A DNA stretch of 64,000 bases, taken from contig NZ_JAFCKS010000001.1 of the NCBI RefSeq assembly GCF_018129995.1, forward strand, positions 407,001 through 471,000, written 5' to 3'. The notes beneath the pieces are model-generated. The model was not told the DNA's origin. It saw only the letters and a program-made list of their open reading frames with translations, and ran no database searches. Made by a program: the position numbers and the translations under genes. Source of the DNA: Bradyrhizobium sp. SZCCT0153 (lineage in GTDB: Bacteria > Pseudomonadota > Alphaproteobacteria > Rhizobiales > Xanthobacteraceae). This document shows positions 7,873 to 17,387 of this stretch, one piece after another (position 1 is the stretch's first letter; every line of letters begins with the position of its first letter).

Positions 7873-10638
7873 TCACAGCGTCTTCAGATACTCGATCAGA
7901 TCGTAGCGCTCGGCATCATCCTTGAACATGCGGCCGATCACGCCGGGACGTTTGTCCTCGCCCGGCTTGCGCTCGAAGGAATGACCGAGCACGCTGTTGC
8001 CCTGGACCGGATCCTTCTCCGACCCCGCGGAGAACTCCGTTTCACCCGTCTTGCATTGCTCGCCTGCGGTGACCGCAAAGCCGACGGTCACGGGATCATA
8101 GTCGCGGTGGCCCATGCAGAACTTCGTCGGGCGCTCGCTTGCAGGCTTCAGCAGCCAGTAGAGCGACGGCACCGAACCGTTGTGCAGATAAGGCGCGGTG
8201 GCCCAGACGCCGTTCAGCGGCCGGGCGCGATAGCGCGGCCCGGGCGCCGGATTGAGGCAGTTCTTGCGCGCGAGATTCCACAATTTCGCCCGCTCGGCTT
8301 CCGGAGTCTTCTCGTCGTCCATCCACTTGCGGGCAACGAGGTCCACCACTGTCATGAGACCGAGCGCATACACCATCTCGGTCGGCGAACTCGCCGTCGG
8401 GATGTCGCATTGCCACCAGGTCTTGAGGTCGGCCGTATTCACCTTCAGGAAGCCGGGCATATCGACGATCCTGTTGCTGAGCACGAGCGACTGTTCGGGA
8501 TCCGTCTTGATCTCGTCGAGGGGAATCGTCACCGCGTTCAGGACCTTGCCGTCGCCGTTCGACTCCCAATGTCCGGAGGACCAGAAAGCCGGGGTGTCGA
8601 CGGCCGGCAGATGGCATCCGGAACACATCTCGGCGTAGATCTTGCGGCCGTTGTCGACCTTCTTCTGATCGAGCTTCCATTTGTCGTCGAGGATCTGCGA
8701 CGGCCATTTCGGCGCCAGCAGGCCGCCGAACTTCGGACCTGTGGACGGATCGGCCGGCTTGAACGGATCGGGGCCTCTCAGCAGGTCCTCGATCCAGCCG
8801 AGTGTCCTGATGTTGACCGAGGACCGCCAGAGCCTGTCCTCCGGATAGGCGTCCGACAGGTTGAGCAGCGCGGTGACGCCGAGGGCTTCGCCGGCATTGC
8901 GGATCAGCGGCTGCTCGATCGAGGCGTCGTACTGGGCGAACTTGAACCACGGCACGGTCCAGATCGGGGGGTAGCTGACCGGTGCGTCCTGGGCATGCAG
9001 GTTCTTCTCGAATCCCTTGATCCCGCTCAGCGCCAGATCCTGCGAGAACACCTGGTTGCCGATGCGGTTGAGGGCATCGAGGCGGCCGAACCCTTCCTCG
9101 GTATCCTTCTGCTGCTTGCCGTCCCAGGTCTTCTTGCCTTCAATCGTCTTTTCCTGGGTTTTCACCCAGTCGATCAGGAAGCTGCCGATCGCGCCAAGCT
9201 TCTGCTTGAGTGCGTCGCGGTCCGTCTTGCTGGCTTCGGGGCCGAGCACGCGATCGGCAAAGCGCTGGAAGCGGAACGGGACATAGAGCGTGTAGGCGAT
9301 CGACAGGCCGGTCGAGATCTCGAGCTTCTTCAGATCGGTCATGGCCGGGCCGCCGTCGAAGCGCACGTCCACGCCCTTGTAGTGGATCTGGCCGGTATGG
9401 CAGGCCGCGCAGGTCAGCCCGATCTTGTCCTGCTCGCGACGGCCCGTCGCAGGATCGACGACACCGGTCATCCGTGCAAAGCCGACCGGCAGGCCGTCGA
9501 CGTTCTCCGCAGGCGTCCACCGGGTCGACCAGTCCGGCACCTGCGTCGTCTCGTAGACATTGGCGTAACCGAAGCGGCGCAGCGTTGTCGCGTCGGTCTG
9601 GATCGATTGCGGGCTCGGAATGAAGCCGAAGCTCTCCAGATAGGCGCTGTCCCTCATCATGCCCGGTTGCGAGAACAGGCGAAGGCGCGGCTGCTCCAGT
9701 GCCATGAACCAGTCATAGGGCACCGGGAAGGTCGCGGTTCCCTGGCTGGCATGATGGAACCAGTGCCGGTCCTTCAGCGACCAGTTCTGCTCGAGCCAGT
9801 AGGCTGCATTCGTCTCCGGGACCGCGGGCAAGGGCGGCGGCAGAAGATTCACGAGGATGCCCTTCTGCGGCAGCATGGCGCGGACCTGGTTGGGGAATTC
9901 GGCGACCGCAACCAGGATGACGAGACCGATGGCGATCAGCAGTGCCGCAAGCTTGAGGGCGCCGCGCACGGTGCGCTGGCAGGCCGACGGCACCGGCTGC
10001 GACAGCAGCCGCTGGTCGATGCGCCCGGGGAATTTGCGTTCGTTGAACAGAGTGCGCACGTCGGCGACGCTGAGATAGCGGTCCTCACCCTCGCCCTTGC
10101 CGATGATCTTCAGCAGGATCGGCCATTCGAATTTCATCAGCAGGGGATAGTACCAGCGCACCGCGCTGCCGGCGCGCTTGAGGTTGTCGCGCATGAAGAC
10201 GGCGATTTCCGATGCGTTGAGACCGAGTTCGGAGCCGCCGCCGTTCGGATCCGGGTAATTCCGGCCGAAGCTTGCAAACCGCGCGATCTCGTCCTCATCG
10301 ACCTTGCCGTCGACACCGAGGATGCGCGAGCCGGCACCGCGTTTGTCGAGCGGGCCGCCGCGCAGCGCGTCGAGCTGCGCGCCCGAAAACAGACTCTTCA
10401 GGATGTGACCTAGACCGTTGGCGATGAGCGCCACGCCGTAGACCTGGAAGCGTGCGAATGCCTTCATCGGCCCGGTCTCGCCGCTCGCATCCGCGATTGT
10501 CTGCGCCAACGTGCCGAGCGGGACAGTCCCGCCGTCGACGAAGCCTTCGCCGACGAGGCCACGCAGGAATGGACAGGGATTGTTCGGCGAGACCTGGATC
10601 GGGGGGTCGAAGGGGGGCTTCGAAGCGGAATCGTGCAT
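7873..10638 (-). CDS. Membrane-anchored di-heme cytochrome c (RoxA/peroxidase-like) with an extra N-terminal PCPF domain
   Basis: A 921-residue protein. Residues 1-220 form a cytoplasmic-side domain that starts with PNNPCPFLRGL (Cys22), contains an EF-hand-like loop DGKVDEDEI (about 110-118), and ends with YLSVADVRTLF. A single membrane helix spans about 227-247. The rest is a large periplasmic region with two c-type heme sites, CAACH (410-414) and CSGCH (672-676), and a late APYLHNGSVPSLYWLL segment, as in RoxA/RoxB-like and di-heme peroxidase-like proteins. The family performs oxygen or peroxide chemistry in the periplasm; its substrate here is unknown. The PCP motif recalls heme-thiolate peroxidases, but that is only a suggestion. 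Stands alone; no maturation gene is adjacent. Confidence 0.82.
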   Translation of the reverse strand: MHDSASKPPFDPPIQVSPNNPCPFLRGLVGEGFVDGGTVPLGTLAQTIADASGETGPMKAFARFQVYGVALIANGLGHILKSLFSGAQLDALRGGPLDKRGAGSRILGVDGKVDEDEIARFASFGRNYPDPNGGGSELGLNASEIAVFMRDNLKRAGSAVRWYYPLLMKFEWPILLKIIGKGEGEDRYLSVADVRTLFNERKFPGRIDQRLLSQPVPSACQRTVRGALKLAALLIAIGLVILVAVAEFPNQVRAMLPQKGILVNLLPPPLPAVPETNAAYWLEQNWSLKDRHWFHHASQGTATFPVPYDWFMALEQPRLRLFSQPGMMRDSAYLESFGFIPSPQSIQTDATTLRRFGYANVYETTQVPDWSTRWTPAENVDGLPVGFARMTGVVDPATGRREQDKIGLTCAACHTGQIHYKGVDVRFDGGPAMTDLKKLEISTGLSIAYTLYVPFRFQRFADRVLGPEASKTDRDALKQKLGAIGSFLIDWVKTQEKTIEGKKTWDGKQQKDTEEGFGRLDALNRIGNQVFSQDLALSGIKGFEKNLHAQDAPVSYPPIWTVPWFKFAQYDASIEQPLIRNAGEALGVTALLNLSDAYPEDRLWRSSVNIRTLGWIEDLLRGPDPFKPADPSTGPKFGGLLAPKWPSQILDDKWKLDQKKVDNGRKIYAEMCSGCHLPAVDTPAFWSSGHWESNGDGKVLNAVTIPLDEIKTDPEQSLVLSNRIVDMPGFLKVNTADLKTWWQCDIPTASSPTEMVYALGLMTVVDLVARKWMDDEKTPEAERAKLWNLARKNCLNPAPGPRYRARPLNGVWATAPYLHNGSVPSLYWLLKPASERPTKFCMGHRDYDPVTVGFAVTAGEQCKTGETEFSAGSEKDPVQGNSVLGHSFERKPGEDKRPGVIGRMFKDDAERYDLIEYLKTL

Positions 10639-10811
10639 GGCCCAAATCCTGAAAACGGCGAATCGTCAAAAACGGACGCGCCGATCAAGCGCGGAAAGTC
10701 CTAACAAACCGGCAGCACATATACTACTTCCGCGTGTGGCGAAGTGTGGCCGAATTCACTGTCGTGTCAATAAAGCCGGATGGGAAATTGCCGCTTGGCC
10801 GCGGCTTGCCC

Positions 10812-12608
10812 TCAGGACTCGGCGGCGCGCTTGAGGTCGCTCTGGACCAGGGTCAGCTTGCTGAGCGGCACGCCCGCTTTCAGAAGTCCCTCGCGGTACT
10901 GGGCAAGGTCCTCGGAACGCTTCCAGTGGAAATTGCGCAAGTGACGATCGACATTCAGGGTCGGGTAGTTGCCCATGAGCACGCGGGTTGCCTCGAAGGC
11001 TTCGCTGTCCCGCCCCATTTGCGCTAGCGCCGCAGCGCGGATCGCCAGCGCCTGCAAATGGTTCGGGTTGACGTAGAGCTGTTCGCGCGCCCACGACAGC
11101 GTCGCGTCGTATTGCCCCAGCAGGTAGTGGCTGAAGGCGTTCAGCGCGGCCCATTGGTAGCGCGGATCGCTGTTGTCGCGCTGCGCGGCCATCGAGAACA
11201 GCTCGATCGCCTCGCGGTGCTCGCCGATGACGAAATGGCAGATGCCCAGCACGCCGCGCGCGCCATTGTCGTAGGGGTTGAGCGCGACCGCGCGCTTGGC
11301 CGCATCCATCGCGGCCTCGTAGTGCCCTTCCAGCGCGTGGGACCAGGACAGGATCGAGAACGCAAAGGACGAGCGCGGGTCGAGCCGGACGCTGGTCTCG
11401 GCGAGGTTCATCGCCTCGGCCCACATCTCGCGCGTGCCCTTGACCCAGCCGAACTGGATGCTCTGGATCTGGATCGTGGCGAGATAGGCGTGCGCGATCG
11501 ACAGCTTTGGATCGAGCCTGATGGCTTCCCGGAACAGGTCGACGGCGGTCGCCAAATCTTCCTTGGTCTGCCGATAGTAGTGCGACAGTCCCTTGAGGAA
11601 GCGGTCCCACGCGGTGACGTCGGTCGAGAGCCGCGCCGGCGCCGAGGCCTCGGCCCGGACGATCTCGGTGGCGATCGCGGCGCACAGGTTGGTGGTGATC
11701 TCGTCCTGCATCGCGAAGAAGTCGCCGATGTCGCGGTCGTAACGGCCGGTCCAGAGCTGCTCGCCGGTCTCCGGCGCGATCAGCTCGGCGGTGACGCGGA
11801 TTTTTGCTCCGGCGCGCCGCACTGACCCCTGGATCAGATAGGTGGCGTCGATCTCGCGCGCGATCAGCCGGGTGCTGGTGTTCTTGCCTTTGAAGGCGAA
11901 GGTCGAGTTGCGGCTCAGCACGCGATAGAAGGATTGCAGCGCCAGCGCGTGGATCAGATCCTCGGTGAGGCCGTCGGAGAAATATTCGTCCTGGGCGTCG
12001 CTGAGATTGGCGAAGGGCAGCACGCCGACGATCGCGGTCCGGTACTGCTGCGCGAGATTGGATGCCTCCTTCAGCTCGGGCGCAAGCGCCGGTGCGCCCT
12101 CGTGCGTCCAGGTCCAGACGCCGATCGGATCTCTGATGTTCTTGAAGCGGTGGTTGCCGGCATCGACCAGCGGCACGTTGAGATGCTTGCTCGCTTCCTC
12201 GTAGGCCTTGGCCGAAATCGCGAAGCCGCCGGGGCTCGCGACCGATTCGAGGCGGACGGCAATGTTGACATCGTCACCGAACACCTCGTCCTCATCGGCG
12301 ATGACGTCGCCCATGTGGATGCCGAGCCGGAACTGCATGGCGCGCTCGCTGGGCAGATGGTGGTTGCGCTCCGCCATCAGCATCTGCATCGCGATCGCCG
12401 CCTCGGTGGCGCCGACGATGCTCGGGAACTCCAGCAGGAAGCCGTCGCCGGTGTTTTTGACGACGCGGCCGCCGTGATTGAGGATGATGGGGTGGATCGC
12501 GCTGCGATGGGCCTTGAAGGCGGCATGGGTGCCGGCCTCGTCGCTGCCCATCATGCGCGAATAGCCGGCGACATCGGCGCAGACAATGGCGGCCAGACGT
12601 CTTTCCAT
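10812..12608 (-). CDS. Class III adenylate/guanylate cyclase with TolB-like and TPR regions
   Basis: A 598-residue soluble signalling protein. The start at 12608 (MERRLAAIVCADVAGYSRMM) is the usual beginning of this family and has GGAG nine bases upstream. Residues 1-190 are a class III nucleotidyl cyclase domain: metal Asp in CADVAGYS, NTGDGFLLEF, and EVFGDDVNIAVRLES. A TolB-like N-terminal segment follows (GVLPFANLSDAQDEYFSDGLTEDLI), then repeated TPR-like helices to the end. Such cyclases are abundant in Bradyrhizobium, and the TPRs presumably bind a partner. It diverges from the lysE-type gene. Confidence 0.9.
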   Translation of the reverse strand: MERRLAAIVCADVAGYSRMMGSDEAGTHAAFKAHRSAIHPIILNHGGRVVKNTGDGFLLEFPSIVGATEAAIAMQMLMAERNHHLPSERAMQFRLGIHMGDVIADEDEVFGDDVNIAVRLESVASPGGFAISAKAYEEASKHLNVPLVDAGNHRFKNIRDPIGVWTWTHEGAPALAPELKEASNLAQQYRTAIVGVLPFANLSDAQDEYFSDGLTEDLIHALALQSFYRVLSRNSTFAFKGKNTSTRLIAREIDATYLIQGSVRRAGAKIRVTAELIAPETGEQLWTGRYDRDIGDFFAMQDEITTNLCAAIATEIVRAEASAPARLSTDVTAWDRFLKGLSHYYRQTKEDLATAVDLFREAIRLDPKLSIAHAYLATIQIQSIQFGWVKGTREMWAEAMNLAETSVRLDPRSSFAFSILSWSHALEGHYEAAMDAAKRAVALNPYDNGARGVLGICHFVIGEHREAIELFSMAAQRDNSDPRYQWAALNAFSHYLLGQYDATLSWAREQLYVNPNHLQALAIRAAALAQMGRDSEAFEATRVLMGNYPTLNVDRHLRNFHWKRSEDLAQYREGLLKAGVPLSKLTLVQSDLKRAAES

Positions 12609-12845
12609 CTTCCGGGGCTCCAAGGCGACTTGGTAAGGGACCTGGGACCGGCCACGGCGTGGCAGTCGCCTCGAATCCCGCATTTCAAGCACCCTGCCTT
12701 TATAGAGCAGATGAGCCCGAGAGAAAGTATGATCCGCATTGCAAATTCGAGGTAAATTCTCCGCAATCCCGGCGGTGGACGGCCGCCGGCGAACCGATTA
12801 AGCCGGCCCCGAGGACGACGGTTCGGCCACGGAGGCATCTCGTAC

Positions 12846-13478
12846 ATGCTGGGCATTCACGAAATCTGGCTCTTCGTCCTGTCGGGCGTGCTGCTCAACA
12901 TCACGCCGGGGCCGGATACGGTCTACGTGATCGGCCGCAGCATGCAGATGGGGTGGCGAGGCGGCGCCGCCGCTGCACTCGGCATCAGCTGCGGCTGCTT
13001 TTTCCACGTCGCGGGCGCCGCGATCGGTCTTTCGGCCCTGCTGATGGCTTCGTCGACCGCGTTCTCGATCCTGAAGCTCGCCGGCGCGGCCTATCTCGTC
13101 GTGACGGGACTTCAGATGCTGTGGTCGCGGCCGGCGCTGGCGACGGCCATCGAGCAGCCCGGGCGGAGCTCACTGCGGCAGGTCTTCCTCCAGGGCGTAT
13201 TCACCAACGCGCTCAATCCCAAGGTCGCGCTGTTCTTCCTGGCCTTCCTGCCGCAATTCGTCGCAGCCGATTCACCGCACAAGCCGCTCGCCTTCCTTAC
13301 GCTCGGCCTGATCTTCATCTGCACGGGCACGCTGTGGTGCCTGGTGCTGGCCGCGTTCGCGGCCAAGGCCGCGCACCGCTTGCGGAGCTCCGAAGGCGCG
13401 ATCGCCTGGGTCAACCGCGCGCTTGGCGGCCTCTTCGTCTATCTCGGCATCCGCGTCGCCATGCTGGAGGCGCGGTAG
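12846..13478 (+). CDS. LysE/RhtB family amino-acid exporter
   Basis: Inner-membrane exporter of 210 residues with about six hydrophobic segments. The family hallmark LLNITPGPDTVYVIGRSMQMG is at residues 14-34 and the conserved FTNALNPKVALFFLAFLPQFV in the second half. Members export basic or neutral amino acids, homoserine or threonine; the substrate cannot be read from the sequence. It converges with the TauE/SafE gene with only five bases between stops. Confidence 0.92.
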   Translation: MLGIHEIWLFVLSGVLLNITPGPDTVYVIGRSMQMGWRGGAAAALGISCGCFFHVAGAAIGLSALLMASSTAFSILKLAGAAYLVVTGLQMLWSRPALATAIEQPGRSSLRQVFLQGVFTNALNPKVALFFLAFLPQFVAADSPHKPLAFLTLGLIFICTGTLWCLVLAAFAAKAAHRLRSSEGAIAWVNRALGGLFVYLGIRVAMLEAR

Positions 13479-13483
13479 CCTTC

Positions 13484-14236
13484 TCAGGCGAATTCCTTCG
13501 CCAGCGCGCTGCCGGCGAGATAGAGGCCCAGCAAAATCATCGCGATCAGGAACCAGCGGCGAAACGCTTCCGCCGGCATCCGCGCCCGCACCGACTGGCC
13601 GATGAACATGCCGGCAAAGGCGCAGGCCATGCCCACCGCGCCCGGCACCGCGTTGGCGGGCGTCAGCAATCCGCCGGCGGTGAGGCTGAAGGCGAGCGCC
13701 AGGGTCGCCGTCGTGAAGAACACGCCGAGCGCCTGCACCAGCTCGTCCTTCTCCATGCCGATCGCCTGCATGAACGGCATCGAGGGGATCACTTGCACGC
13801 CGGTCGAGGCCGAGATCACGCCGGTGATCACACCGACCACGCCGCCGACCCATTTCTCGTTTTGCGGCGCGACGCGGAACTGGAATTTGTTCAGGCCGAT
13901 CACGGCGTAGATGACGAGCAGGGCGCCGAGCACGATCGTGCCGTAGCGCGCATGCGGGCCGGTCAGCGCGCCGGCATTGAGCCAGCATCCGACCACGGTC
14001 CCGATCATCAGCGGCCACAGCCGCCTCAGGATGTCCCGCAAATACGGGCCGACGAAGGTCTGCCAGACGTTGGTGACGATGGCGGGCACGATGACGATGG
14101 CAATCGCGCGGCTGGGCGCCATGCTCACCGCGAGCAGGCCCATGGACACCGTCGGCAGGCCGAGCCCGACCACGCCCTTGACGAATCCGGCGATCAGGAA
14201 GACGGCGGCGATGAGTATGAGAAGCGGGTCGATCAT
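13484..14236 (-). CDS. TSUP family (TauE/SafE) membrane permease
   Basis: Inner-membrane protein of 250 residues with multiple hydrophobic helices in two repeats. Conserved patterns include AGFVKGVVGLGLPTVSMGLL near the N-terminus and VVGVITGVISASTGVQVIPSMPFMQA in the second half. The family exports sulfite, sulfoacetate or organosulfonates, or takes up organic acids. The start at 14236 is chosen because it begins just before the first helix; a GTG 33 bases upstream is possible. It is divergent from the LysR gene at 14326, which probably regulates it. Confidence 0.88.
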   Translation of the reverse strand: MIDPLLILIAAVFLIAGFVKGVVGLGLPTVSMGLLAVSMAPSRAIAIVIVPAIVTNVWQTFVGPYLRDILRRLWPLMIGTVVGCWLNAGALTGPHARYGTIVLGALLVIYAVIGLNKFQFRVAPQNEKWVGGVVGVITGVISASTGVQVIPSMPFMQAIGMEKDELVQALGVFFTTATLALAFSLTAGGLLTPANAVPGAVGMACAFAGMFIGQSVRARMPAEAFRRWFLIAMILLGLYLAGSALAKEFA

Positions 14237-14325
14237 GTCCGCACATTGACCGAAGGCGCGCGCCGGCACAATCTGGAGGTTACGGAGAGAGCCTTCGTCA
14301 AGAACGAAGGCAGAGGAGACCTGCC

Positions 14326-15216
14326 ATGCGCTTCGACCTCATCGATCTCCAGCTGTTCATCGCGGTCGCCGACCAGCGCAGCATCACCCGCGGCGCCGAG
14401 CGGTCGCATCTGGCGCTGGCCTCGGCCAGCGCGCGCATCAAGGGCCTCGAGGACGCGCTCGGCGTTGCGCTGCTCAAGCGCGGGCGTCGCGGCGTGGAGT
14501 TGACCGCGGCCGGCGAGAGCCTGCTCGATCACGCCCGCCTCGTCATCCACCAGATCGACGCCATGCGCGGCGATCTCGCCGGATTTTCCAGTGGCGTACG
14601 CGCCAGCGTGCATTTCCTCGCCAACACCTCGGGCCTGTCGGAGCATCTGCCGAAAGCGCTGGCCGGCTTCCTGCGCGAGCATCGCGACGTCGCCATCGAC
14701 ATCGAGGAGCGCGAGAGCACCGACATCGCGGCCGCGATTACCGCGGGCGCCGCCGATCTCGGCTTCGCCGCCGAGCATGCGCTGCCCGACCATATCGAGC
14801 GCTTCGTCTTCAGCGAGGATCGCCTGACGCTGGTGACATCCAGGCGCGGTCCGTTCGCCGGCCGCCGCCAGATCGATTTCCAGGAGGCAGGCGCCTGCGA
14901 GTTCGTCGGGCTGACCAGCGCCACCGCGCTTCAGGTGCATATTTCCAAGCATGCCGCCCGTCTCGGCATGCGGCCGCATTTCCGTGCGCGGCTGCGCGAC
15001 TTCGACGCGATCTGCCAACTGGTCTCTGCCGATGTCGGCGTAGCCCTGGTGCCCGAAGCCGCCGCCCGCCGCTGCGCCAAGCTGATGCCGCTCGCCATGG
15101 TCCGCCTGCGCGATGGCTGGGCCAACCGCAGGCTCGTGATCTGCGCGCGGAGCTTCAAGGCGCTGCCGCGGCCGGCGAAGATGCTGGTGGAGCATTTGCG
15201 GGCGGAGGCGGTGTGA
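14326..15216 (+). CDS. LysR-type transcriptional regulator
   Basis: DNA-binding regulator of 296 residues with an N-terminal winged helix (RFDLIDLQLFIAVADQRSITRGAERSHLALASASARIKGLE, residues 2-42) and a periplasmic-binding-like effector domain. GAGGA lies seven bases before the start. Its divergent orientation to the TauE/SafE permease, with about 90 bases between starts, is the classic arrangement for a LysR protein controlling a transporter. The effector is unknown but may be a sulfonate or organic acid. Confidence 0.92.
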   Translation: MRFDLIDLQLFIAVADQRSITRGAERSHLALASASARIKGLEDALGVALLKRGRRGVELTAAGESLLDHARLVIHQIDAMRGDLAGFSSGVRASVHFLANTSGLSEHLPKALAGFLREHRDVAIDIEERESTDIAAAITAGAADLGFAAEHALPDHIERFVFSEDRLTLVTSRRGPFAGRRQIDFQEAGACEFVGLTSATALQVHISKHAARLGMRPHFRARLRDFDAICQLVSADVGVALVPEAAARRCAKLMPLAMVRLRDGWANRRLVICARSFKALPRPAKMLVEHLRAEAV

Positions 15217-15252
15217 GGGGGCGCGATGTGCTTACACATGGGCTGTCCGCTC

Positions 15253-15274
15253 CCTCTCCCGCAGGCGGGAGAGG
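15253..15274. terminator. Palindrome between convergent genes, possible terminator
   Basis: CCTCTCCCGC and GCGGGAGAGG are separated by two bases, forming a near-perfect hairpin in the 69-base gap between lysR and the Bug-type gene. A weak T-rich stretch follows on the plus strand. It belongs to the same class of short intergenic elements as 7834-7860. Confidence 0.55.
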
Positions 15275-15285
15275 TTTAGAACCAG

Positions 15286-16251
15286 CTACTTCGCCGTCTC
15301 GACCCCGGCGTCCTTGATCACCTTCGCCCATTTCTTCGTCTCGTCCGCGATGAAGCTTTGAAAATGCTCCGGCTCGTCGCCGACCAGCGTCGCGCCTTGC
15401 GCGGCGAGCTTTTCCTTCACCGCCGGATCCGCCATCGCTTTCGTCGCCAGGCCATGCAGCGCGGTGACGATCTCTTTGGGCGTGCCCTTCGGCGCGACCA
15501 TGCCGTACCAGTTCTCGATGCGAAGGTCCGCAAAGCCCGCTTCCGCGGTAGTGGGCACCTCGGGCGCGGTCGGCGAGCGCTCGGCAGAGCCGACCGCGAT
15601 CGGGCGCAGGGCGCCCGCCTTGATCTGCGGCAGCAGCACCGGAAGATCGAGGAACGTCATCTGCACCTGCTGTCCCAGCAGATCGTTCACGGCGGGAGCA
15701 GCGCCGCGATAGGGCACGTGAACGATGTCGATCTTGGCCGTCAGCTTGAACAATTCACCGGCCAGATGCGGCAGGCTGCCGGGGCCCGAGGAAGCGAAGT
15801 TGAGCTTTCCGGGCTGCGCCTTGGCAAGCGCGATCAATTCGCCGATGTCTTTCGCGGGCACGTTGGTGGCGACGACGAGCATTTCCGGCACGGTCGCAAC
15901 CAGCGTCACCGGCGTGAGGTCATTCAGCGTGTCGTAGGCGACCCTCTCCATGCTCGGGCTGATGGCGAGCGCACCGGCGCTGGAGATCGCGATGGTGTAG
16001 CCGTCGGGCGCGGCTTTCGAGACCGCATCGGTGCCGAGCACGCCGCCCTGGCCGCCGCGATTGTCGATCAGCACCGGCTGTCCTGAAAGTTCCGACATGC
16101 GCTGGCCGATCACCCGCGCGATGATGTCGTTGGGGCCGCCGGCCGGGAACGGCACGATCAGCTTGATCGGCTTGGCCGGGAAATTCTGGGCGGAGACGAG
16201 GGTGGGAAATAGAAGCAGGCTTGCGAGTAAGAGCTTACGCCAGTTCTTCAT
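15286..16251 (-). CDS. Bug-family tripartite tricarboxylate transporter binding protein
   Basis: Periplasmic solute receptor (TctC/Bug) of 321 residues. A signal peptide ends at LVSAQ, and family signatures follow: NFPAKPIKLIVPFPAGGPNDIIAR, RGGQGGVLGTDAV and VPYRGAAPAVNDLLG. These proteins bind carboxylated or amide ligands, often via water contacts, and many are orphans without membrane partners. That is the case here, since no TctA/TctB gene is nearby. It lies 19 bases after hisN and is probably cotranscribed with it. Confidence 0.93.
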   Translation of the reverse strand: MKNWRKLLLASLLLFPTLVSAQNFPAKPIKLIVPFPAGGPNDIIARVIGQRMSELSGQPVLIDNRGGQGGVLGTDAVSKAAPDGYTIAISSAGALAISPSMERVAYDTLNDLTPVTLVATVPEMLVVATNVPAKDIGELIALAKAQPGKLNFASSGPGSLPHLAGELFKLTAKIDIVHVPYRGAAPAVNDLLGQQVQMTFLDLPVLLPQIKAGALRPIAVGSAERSPTAPEVPTTAEAGFADLRIENWYGMVAPKGTPKEIVTALHGLATKAMADPAVKEKLAAQGATLVGDEPEHFQSFIADETKKWAKVIKDAGVETAK

Positions 16252-16270
16252 ACCGGTTTCCCTTTGTCGC

Positions 16271-17053
16271 CTATCCGTTGAGCAGCTTCAGTGCTTCTTC
16301 GTGAACCCTGGCGTCGCCGGCCGCGATGATGCGGCCGCCGCCCTGGGCCGGCTTGCCTTCCCAGGTGGTGACGACGCCGCCGGCACCGGTCACGATCGGG
16401 ATCAGGGCTGCGATGTCGTAGGGCTTCAGCTCGGTCTCGACAACGAGATCGACGTGACCGGCGGCCAGCATGCAGTAGGAGTAGCAATCGCCGCCATAGC
16501 GCGACAGCCGCGCGCCTTTCTCGATGCGGCCGAAGATGGCGCGGTCGCGCTCGTTCATCAGCAGCGGGCTGGTCGTGTAGGTCGTCGCCTCGCTGAGCGA
16601 TGCGCAGCGGCGGACCTGGAGCCGGCGCTCGCCGGAGGGGCCTTTGTAGTTGGCCGAGCCGTTGTCGCCGTAGAAGCGTTCGCCGATGAAGGGCTGGTGC
16701 ATCATGCCGAACACCGGCGTGCCCTTGTGCAGCAACGCGATCAGCGTGCCCCAGATCGGAAACCCGCCGATGAAGGATTTCGTGCCGTCGATGGGGTCGA
16801 GCACCCAGACATAGTCGGCATCCTCGCGCTCGTTGCCGAATTCCTCGCCGACGATGCCGTGCTGGGGGAAGCTGGCCTTGATCAGCCGCCGCATCACCGC
16901 CTCCGCGGCGCGGTCGGCCTCCGTCACGGGGTCGAAATCCTTGGTCTTGCTCTTGTCGTCGATCGACAGCGAGGTGCGGAAGAACGGCAGGATGGTTTCG
17001 CCGGAGGCGGTGGCGAGCCGTCCGATGAAGGCGGAGAAGTCGATCACCGTCAC
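16271..17053 (-). CDS. hisN: Histidinol-phosphatase, inositol monophosphatase family
   Basis: Removes phosphate from L-histidinol phosphate in histidine biosynthesis. It has 260 residues, normal for HisN-type IMPases. The GTG start at 17053 has GAGG seven bases upstream. Metal-site motifs are visible: GEEFGNE (Glu), WVLDPIDGTKSFIGG and, near the C-terminus, the Asp in ELKPYDIAALIPIVTGAGG. The HisN/ImpC subfamily is favoured over SuhB by these patterns, but misassignment between IMPase subfamilies is possible. The upstream MmgR-like sRNA gene belongs to the Rfam family named for proximity to such a gene. Confidence 0.88.
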   Translation of the reverse strand: MTVIDFSAFIGRLATASGETILPFFRTSLSIDDKSKTKDFDPVTEADRAAEAVMRRLIKASFPQHGIVGEEFGNEREDADYVWVLDPIDGTKSFIGGFPIWGTLIALLHKGTPVFGMMHQPFIGERFYGDNGSANYKGPSGERRLQVRRCASLSEATTYTTSPLLMNERDRAIFGRIEKGARLSRYGGDCYSYCMLAAGHVDLVVETELKPYDIAALIPIVTGAGGVVTTWEGKPAQGGGRIIAAGDARVHEEALKLLNG

Positions 17054-17352
17054 GGCGTATCCTCAAAGCGAAAGTCGGGTGAAGTTTTCATCTCCGTAGC
17101 TCAATTCGCCCCGCGCGTGCAGCGCTGTCTTGGTTTGCACCCTGGTATTTTGGATGCCGAGATCCTGCCTTCTCCGAGCCATATGCTGGCCAAATATCGA
17201 TCATTGAGTTGAATGCTTAGTTCCGAGTATGCCTTGTTCGTATGCAAATGACTATCAACCCATTGAATTTCCTTATCAAAGAAACTGAATCTGGGTTTCT
17301 CTATAAGCAACTGAGCTATGTCCGTTTTGCATGGGAAACGGCTCAAAAGCCC

Positions 17353-17381
17353 TTGCACTTTGTGCGGCGCGGCCGCATATT
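17353..17381 (+). promoter_or_regulatory. Sigma-70-type promoter of the MmgR-like sRNA
   Basis: TTGCAC at 17353-17358, a 17-base spacer and CATATT at 17376-17381 resemble a housekeeping promoter. It would start transcription near 17388, just before the first sRNA hairpin. Confidence 0.65.
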
Positions 17382-17387
17382 GTTGCG

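Noticed and set aside
12659..14503. A 614-codon plus-strand open frame spanning lysE, the TSUP permease and the start of lysR
   Set aside because: It crosses three well-supported genes and is compositional.
17101..17358. An 85-codon minus-strand open frame between hisN and the sRNA
   Set aside because: No ribosome site, no family similarity, and it overlaps the sRNA promoter; the region is AT-richer and non-coding in appearance.
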